Part shown: positions 61,009 to 64,000 of the stretch, piece after piece
How the letters are laid out: each line of letters opens with the position of its first letter
Numbering within the stretch: the stretch's first letter is position 1
Source: Arsukibacterium sp. UBA3155
GTDB lineage: Bacteria; Pseudomonadota; Gammaproteobacteria; Enterobacterales; Alteromonadaceae
Direction: 5' to 3'
Length of the DNA stretch: 64,000 nucleotides
Assembly: GCA_002364615.1 (NCBI GenBank)
Contig: DEYP01000015.1
Coordinates: 124,001 to 188,000, forward strand
Notes under the pieces: generated by a model
Databases searched by the model: none
What the model was told of the DNA's origin: nothing
The model's input: the letters and a program-made list of their open reading frames with translations, nothing else
Made by a program: the position numbers and the translations under genes

Positions 61009-61245
61009 GGTAAGTAAACTCCATCGTTATAGTTTTTAATAGAAGCGCTTATATCTGATGCCTGGTACCTTATACCTGATAAAAGGCGGGTAAATAGCAG
61101 ACCTGAGCCGAGCTTACCAAAGATAGCGGCGGCTGCCTATTTCAACTAACTGAAATTTATGTCGACTCGGGGGAAATACCATACTGGTGGCCCTTATAAG
61201 GGCGAGGCACTGGACGTGCCGAGTAATCAAAGATGACGCCTGGCT

Positions 61246-61282
61246 GAAAAAAAGCAAAACGCCAGCAATATGCTGGCGTTTT
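61246..61282 (-). terminator. Intrinsic terminator of the tRNA-Phe pair
   Basis: AACGCCAGCA and TGCTGGCGTT form a 10-bp stem with a 3-nt loop, followed by TTGCTTTTTTT on the minus strand, directly after the second tRNA. Confidence 0.88.
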
Positions 61283-61290
61283 AACTTTAA

Positions 61291-61366
61291 TGGTGCCCAG
61301 AGGCGGAATCGAACCACCGACACGCGGATTTTCAATCCGCTGCTCTACCGACTGAGCTATCTGGGC
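61291..61366 (-). tRNA. tRNA-Phe (GAA), second copy
   Basis: A 76-nt tRNA on the minus strand with encoded CCA. The acceptor stem GCCCAGA/TCTGGGC, D-arm AGCTCAGTCGGTAGAGC, anticodon arm GCGGATTGAAAATCCGC with GAA, and T-arm GTTCGATTC are all intact. It is identical to the copy at 61443, and both are co-transcribed. Confidence 0.97.
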
Positions 61367-61442
61367 AAAAACATTGTGCTGGTTATATTATGCTGCCTGA
61401 TAAGCTAAACCAAAGCAGTAATGGAACAAGACACCAAAATTA

Positions 61443-61518
61443 TGGTGCCCAGAGGCGGAATCGAACCACCGACACGCGGATTTTCAATCCGCTGCTCTAC
61501 CGACTGAGCTATCTGGGC
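61443..61518 (-). tRNA. tRNA-Phe (GAA), first copy
   Basis: Identical to the tRNA at 61291, with all arms intact, anticodon GAA and encoded CCA. It is the promoter-proximal copy. The spacer between the two copies is 76 bp and is unrelated to the tRNA. Confidence 0.97.
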
Positions 61519-61530
61519 AATGCGGGTCGT

Positions 61531-61559
61531 ATTAAACGGATTTTGCCGGTCTAAGTCAA
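61531..61559 (-). promoter_or_regulatory. Sigma-70 promoter for the tRNA-Phe pair
   Basis: On the minus strand TTGACT and TTTAAT are 17 bp apart, followed by a GC-rich discriminator (GACCCGC), as expected for a stringently controlled tRNA promoter. The start would lie about 6 nt before the tRNA 5' end. Confidence 0.65.
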
Positions 61560-61718
61560 CAGATTTTTTCTAAAAGCATCGCAACCGGACAGGGATTAAC
61601 CAAAGGCCGCTGCTTTGTTGGCCAGCTATTAAAATTAACACTGCGCCAGCCTCAAAAAACTTGTTACACTGTATTCAGTTAACCGACACGCCGTACAACG
61701 CATTTAGATGGACCGCTG

Positions 61719-64000
61719 ATGGAAAAAACCTCATACACCAAACCGATGTTTCGACGCCTGGCATTAATGGCCCTGGTTATTCTGTTACTGCAAGCTGCCC
61801 TGTACACCCTGTTTACCTTGCCAGAACAAAATCAGGAAGAGCAGCAGCTCGCCCGCTTAACGGCCGAGACCACTATTCTTGCCAGCGCCTTAAGCACGCC
61901 ACTGCGTAATGACAATATTCAGGCTGCCGAACAATTGCTGTTGCAAGCCCGCAATGCCGATAGCCAACGGGCTATCTATTTATATCGCCAGTCGAACCAA
62001 CAGCTGGAACTGATTGCCAATACGGTAAACCTCGCCAACTTCGTACCACAACCTGAATTGGCGAACCGCGAAGTCCGTCAGGGAAGTTTTTTAATCGTCA
62101 GCAGAGTAGTCAGTAACGACGTCAACACCCTGCTGGTGAATGTAAATTATATTCCGCCAACCAGTCAGCTACCGCTGCTGCTGGCATTTTTAATTAGTCT
62201 CGTTAGCGGTGCGGTACTCAGTTTAAGCTTTGCCTATGCCATTTCTGTGTTCTTCAGCCGTAAACTGACACCCTTAGTCGATGGGACTAAAACGGCGCTG
62301 GATAAAAACCTGTTCGATGGTAGTGTTGAGAGTCATGCCCACGATGATTTTGGGGTGATGGGCAGTTATATTAACCAGCTGTTCCGGCGGATTGAGCAGG
62401 GGCAACAGGCCCTGAAAAACTCAGAAACCGATATTGCCCAGCTGAAACAAGAAGTCGATACCCGAATCAAAGAACGCACAGATGCCTTAGAAACCGCCAA
62501 GCTTACCGCTGAGCGCGCTAACGAAGCAAAATCGACCTTCTTAGCGACCATGAGCCATGAAATTCGTACGCCAATGAATGGTATTATCGGTACCATTGAT
62601 TTACTCCGAAAAACCCAGCTCTCTACCTCACAGTTCAGAATGACCGATACCATCCGCGAGTCGTCTTTCTCGTTGCTACGCATTCTGGACGATATTCTGG
62701 ATTTCTCAAAAATAGAGGCCGGTAAACTGGAACTGGAAAATATTCCGGTGTCTCTGGTTGATATTATTGAAGCGGTCGGCCGCATTCTGGTGTCTGTTGC
62801 CTATCAGCGGCAAATCGATCTGAAATTGTATATCGACCCGAAAATACCTAATGGCTTATTTGGTGATCCGGTTCGGTTGCGCCAGATATTATATAATCTG
62901 GCGGGTAACGCCATTAAGTTTACCGAGACCACTCCGCAGAGAACCGGGGTAGTGGTGATACGTGCTGATTTATTGGAAGAAAACCTTGAATACAGTCAAA
63001 TCCAGTTTACCGTTATAGATAACGGCCGTGGTATGACGCAGCGCCAGATAAACCACGTATTTCATCCGTTTAATCAGGCCGAAGGTTCTATTACCCGAAA
63101 ATTTGGTGGTACCGGCCTTGGCCTGTCTATTTGTCAGCGTCTTACCTCACTGATGTATGGTGATATTGACGTGCAAAGCGAAGTGGGCAAAGGCACGGAG
63201 TTCAAAGTCAGGATCCCGATGCGCCGCTCTGACGAAATAGACTACGTGGGTAAAGAGCTGTTGCGCGATGTGCATATTTGCCTGTTTACTCAGGATAGCG
63301 ATAACCAGGAGCATTTAAGCGATTACTTCACGCATGCCCATGCCGAACTGGATGTCATCAACAATATTGAAGCATTATTTAAGCGAGCTTCCGCGCAACA
63401 GCCATTGCCACCTAAGCAGGCAGCTGTGTGGGTGCTTGACGCGACCTATGAGCAAATTTCTGCGGATCATATTAAAATGCTGCAGCAGGTGCCGCAATTG
63501 GAGCAGGTGCCGTTTATTGTTATAACCAATCAGGTTGAATTATCCGAGCACAGCAATGAGCAAATCTACTATCTGCATAGCTCTCCAATTTGTCGCAGTC
63601 ACTTGTATGACGCCATTTTAGTTGCCGCCAAGCGTAAAGAGAAACCCAAACCGCAACAAACGTCTAACCTTAATTTAAGTAAAGGCGCTCCGGATATTGA
63701 AACTGCGCGGCGCGACAAACAGTTAATCTTGCTGGCTGAAGATAACATCATGAACCAACGGGTGATTGTCGATCAGCTTAATGCGCTGGGTTACGCGGTT
63801 GAAGTGGCAGATGATGGCGCGATTGCACTGGATATGTGGCGACACTATCACTACCCGTTAGTGTTAACCGATTTACACATGCCCAATATGAGTGGCTACG
63901 ATTTAGCCATTGCAATTCGCAAAGAAAGTTTAAACCGCCAGGATGACAGTAATTTCAGCCGGATTGTCGCCGTTACCGCCAACGCCCTAAAAGGTGAAGA
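61719..64000 (+). CDS. barA: BarA-type hybrid sensor histidine kinase (partial, 3' end outside window)
   Basis: A membrane tripartite sensor kinase that feeds phosphate to a GacA/UvrY-type regulator. In the window, 760 codons are visible: a transmembrane helix (about 13-31), a periplasmic region, a second helix (about 153-177), HAMP and coiled coil, HisKA with [15 protein letters not shown] (phospho-His280), HATPase with [15 protein letters not shown] and [14 protein letters not shown], a degenerate middle receiver (about 510-620), and a receiver with [16 protein letters not shown] and phospho-Asp718 in [14 protein letters not shown]-terminal Hpt domain is expected beyond the edge. Name from architecture. 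Confidence 0.88.
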   Translation, partial: MEKTSYTKPMFRRLALMALVILLLQAALYTLFTLPEQNQEEQQLARLTAETTILASALSTPLRNDNIQAAEQLLLQARNADSQRAIYLYRQSNQQLELIANTVNLANFVPQPELANREVRQGSFLIVSRVVSNDVNTLLVNVNYIPPTSQLPLLLAFLISLVSGAVLSLSFAYAISVFFSRKLTPLVDGTKTALDKNLFDGSVESHAHDDFGVMGSYINQLFRRIEQGQQALKNSETDIAQLKQEVDTRIKERTDALETAKLTAERANEAKSTFLATMSHEIRTPMNGIIGTIDLLRKTQLSTSQFRMTDTIRESSFSLLRILDDILDFSKIEAGKLELENIPVSLVDIIEAVGRILVSVAYQRQIDLKLYIDPKIPNGLFGDPVRLRQILYNLAGNAIKFTETTPQRTGVVVIRADLLEENLEYSQIQFTVIDNGRGMTQRQINHVFHPFNQAEGSITRKFGGTGLGLSICQRLTSLMYGDIDVQSEVGKGTEFKVRIPMRRSDEIDYVGKELLRDVHICLFTQDSDNQEHLSDYFTHAHAELDVINNIEALFKRASAQQPLPPKQAAVWVLDATYEQISADHIKMLQQVPQLEQVPFIVITNQVELSEHSNEQIYYLHSSPICRSHLYDAILVAAKRKEKPKPQQTSNLNLSKGAPDIETARRDKQLILLAEDNIMNQRVIVDQLNALGYAVEVADDGAIALDMWRHYHYPLVLTDLHMPNMSGYDLAIAIRKESLNRQDDSNFSRIVAVTANALKGE

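Noticed and set aside
61291-61518. Genomic island at tRNA-Phe
   Set aside because: No integrase or 3'-end tRNA duplicate was seen on either side; the flanks are an ordinary peptidase and a sensor kinase.

Overview
The window looks like chromosomal DNA of a marine or aquatic gammaproteobacterium of the Alteromonadales/Rheinheimera-Arsukibacterium type. This is inferred from gene content: the canonical rpsB-tsf-pyrH-frr-uppS-cdsA-ispC-rseP-bamA-skp-lpxD-fabZ-lpxA//lpxB-rnhB-dnaE-accA-tilS block, the E. coli-like yqcA-truC-yqcC, syd, queF, ppnN and xni genes, many small DUF proteins common in that order (DUF3014, DUF3192, DUF2789, DUF3301, VF530, DUF2310), and a PEP-CTERM-like secreted protein. 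Species cannot be fixed from the sequence alone.

Layout. 1-2.4 kb: the start of tryptophan 2,3-dioxygenase, a ComFB-family protein, a YbaM homologue whose 3' end runs into the antisense of the SRP RNA gene, and a DUF3014 protein. 2.4-4.7 kb: a patatin-like phospholipase and a diguanylate cyclase behind a good sigma-54 promoter. 4.7-25.4 kb (all minus strand): the envelope/lipid A/translation block, with terminators after tsf, frr, lpxA and accA and a 100-bp palindromic repeat between pyrH and frr. 25.7-30 kb (plus strand): map, glnD, dapD. 30-46.8 kb: a mosaic of small operons (cysZ, an MgtC/DUF4010 protein, yqcA-truC-yqcC, syd, queF, a coiled-coil diguanylate cyclase, ppnN-xni-DUF3192-HDOD-like, icd, VF530). 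46.8-51.2 kb: an S8 protease and a PEP-CTERM-like protein downstream of a second sigma-54 promoter. 51.3-53.8 kb: a PAS-PAS-GGDEF-EAL protein. 53.8-55.6 kb: the only clearly accessory stretch, with an acetyltransferase, two tiny related membrane ORFs, an orphan ORF and structured non-coding DNA. 55.6-58.6 kb: a purine salvage cluster (deoB-deoD-gpt-deaminase). 58.8-61 kb: a prolyl oligopeptidase lipoprotein. 61.3-61.5 kb: two identical tRNA-Phe genes. The window ends inside a BarA-type hybrid histidine kinase.

How the genes fit together. Most of the window is housekeeping. The least ordinary signals are two near-identical sigma-54 promoters (one before a diguanylate cyclase, one before the protease/PEP-CTERM-like pair), a variant PEP-CTERM sorting tail, a pair of tiny membrane ORFs whose C-terminal halves are related and differ mostly by synonymous changes, a gene/SRP-RNA overlap, a dispersed-repeat-like palindrome inside a translation operon, and a possible short transcript between queF and the second diguanylate cyclase. 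No CRISPR array, prophage, insertion sequence or recognisable defence system was seen.
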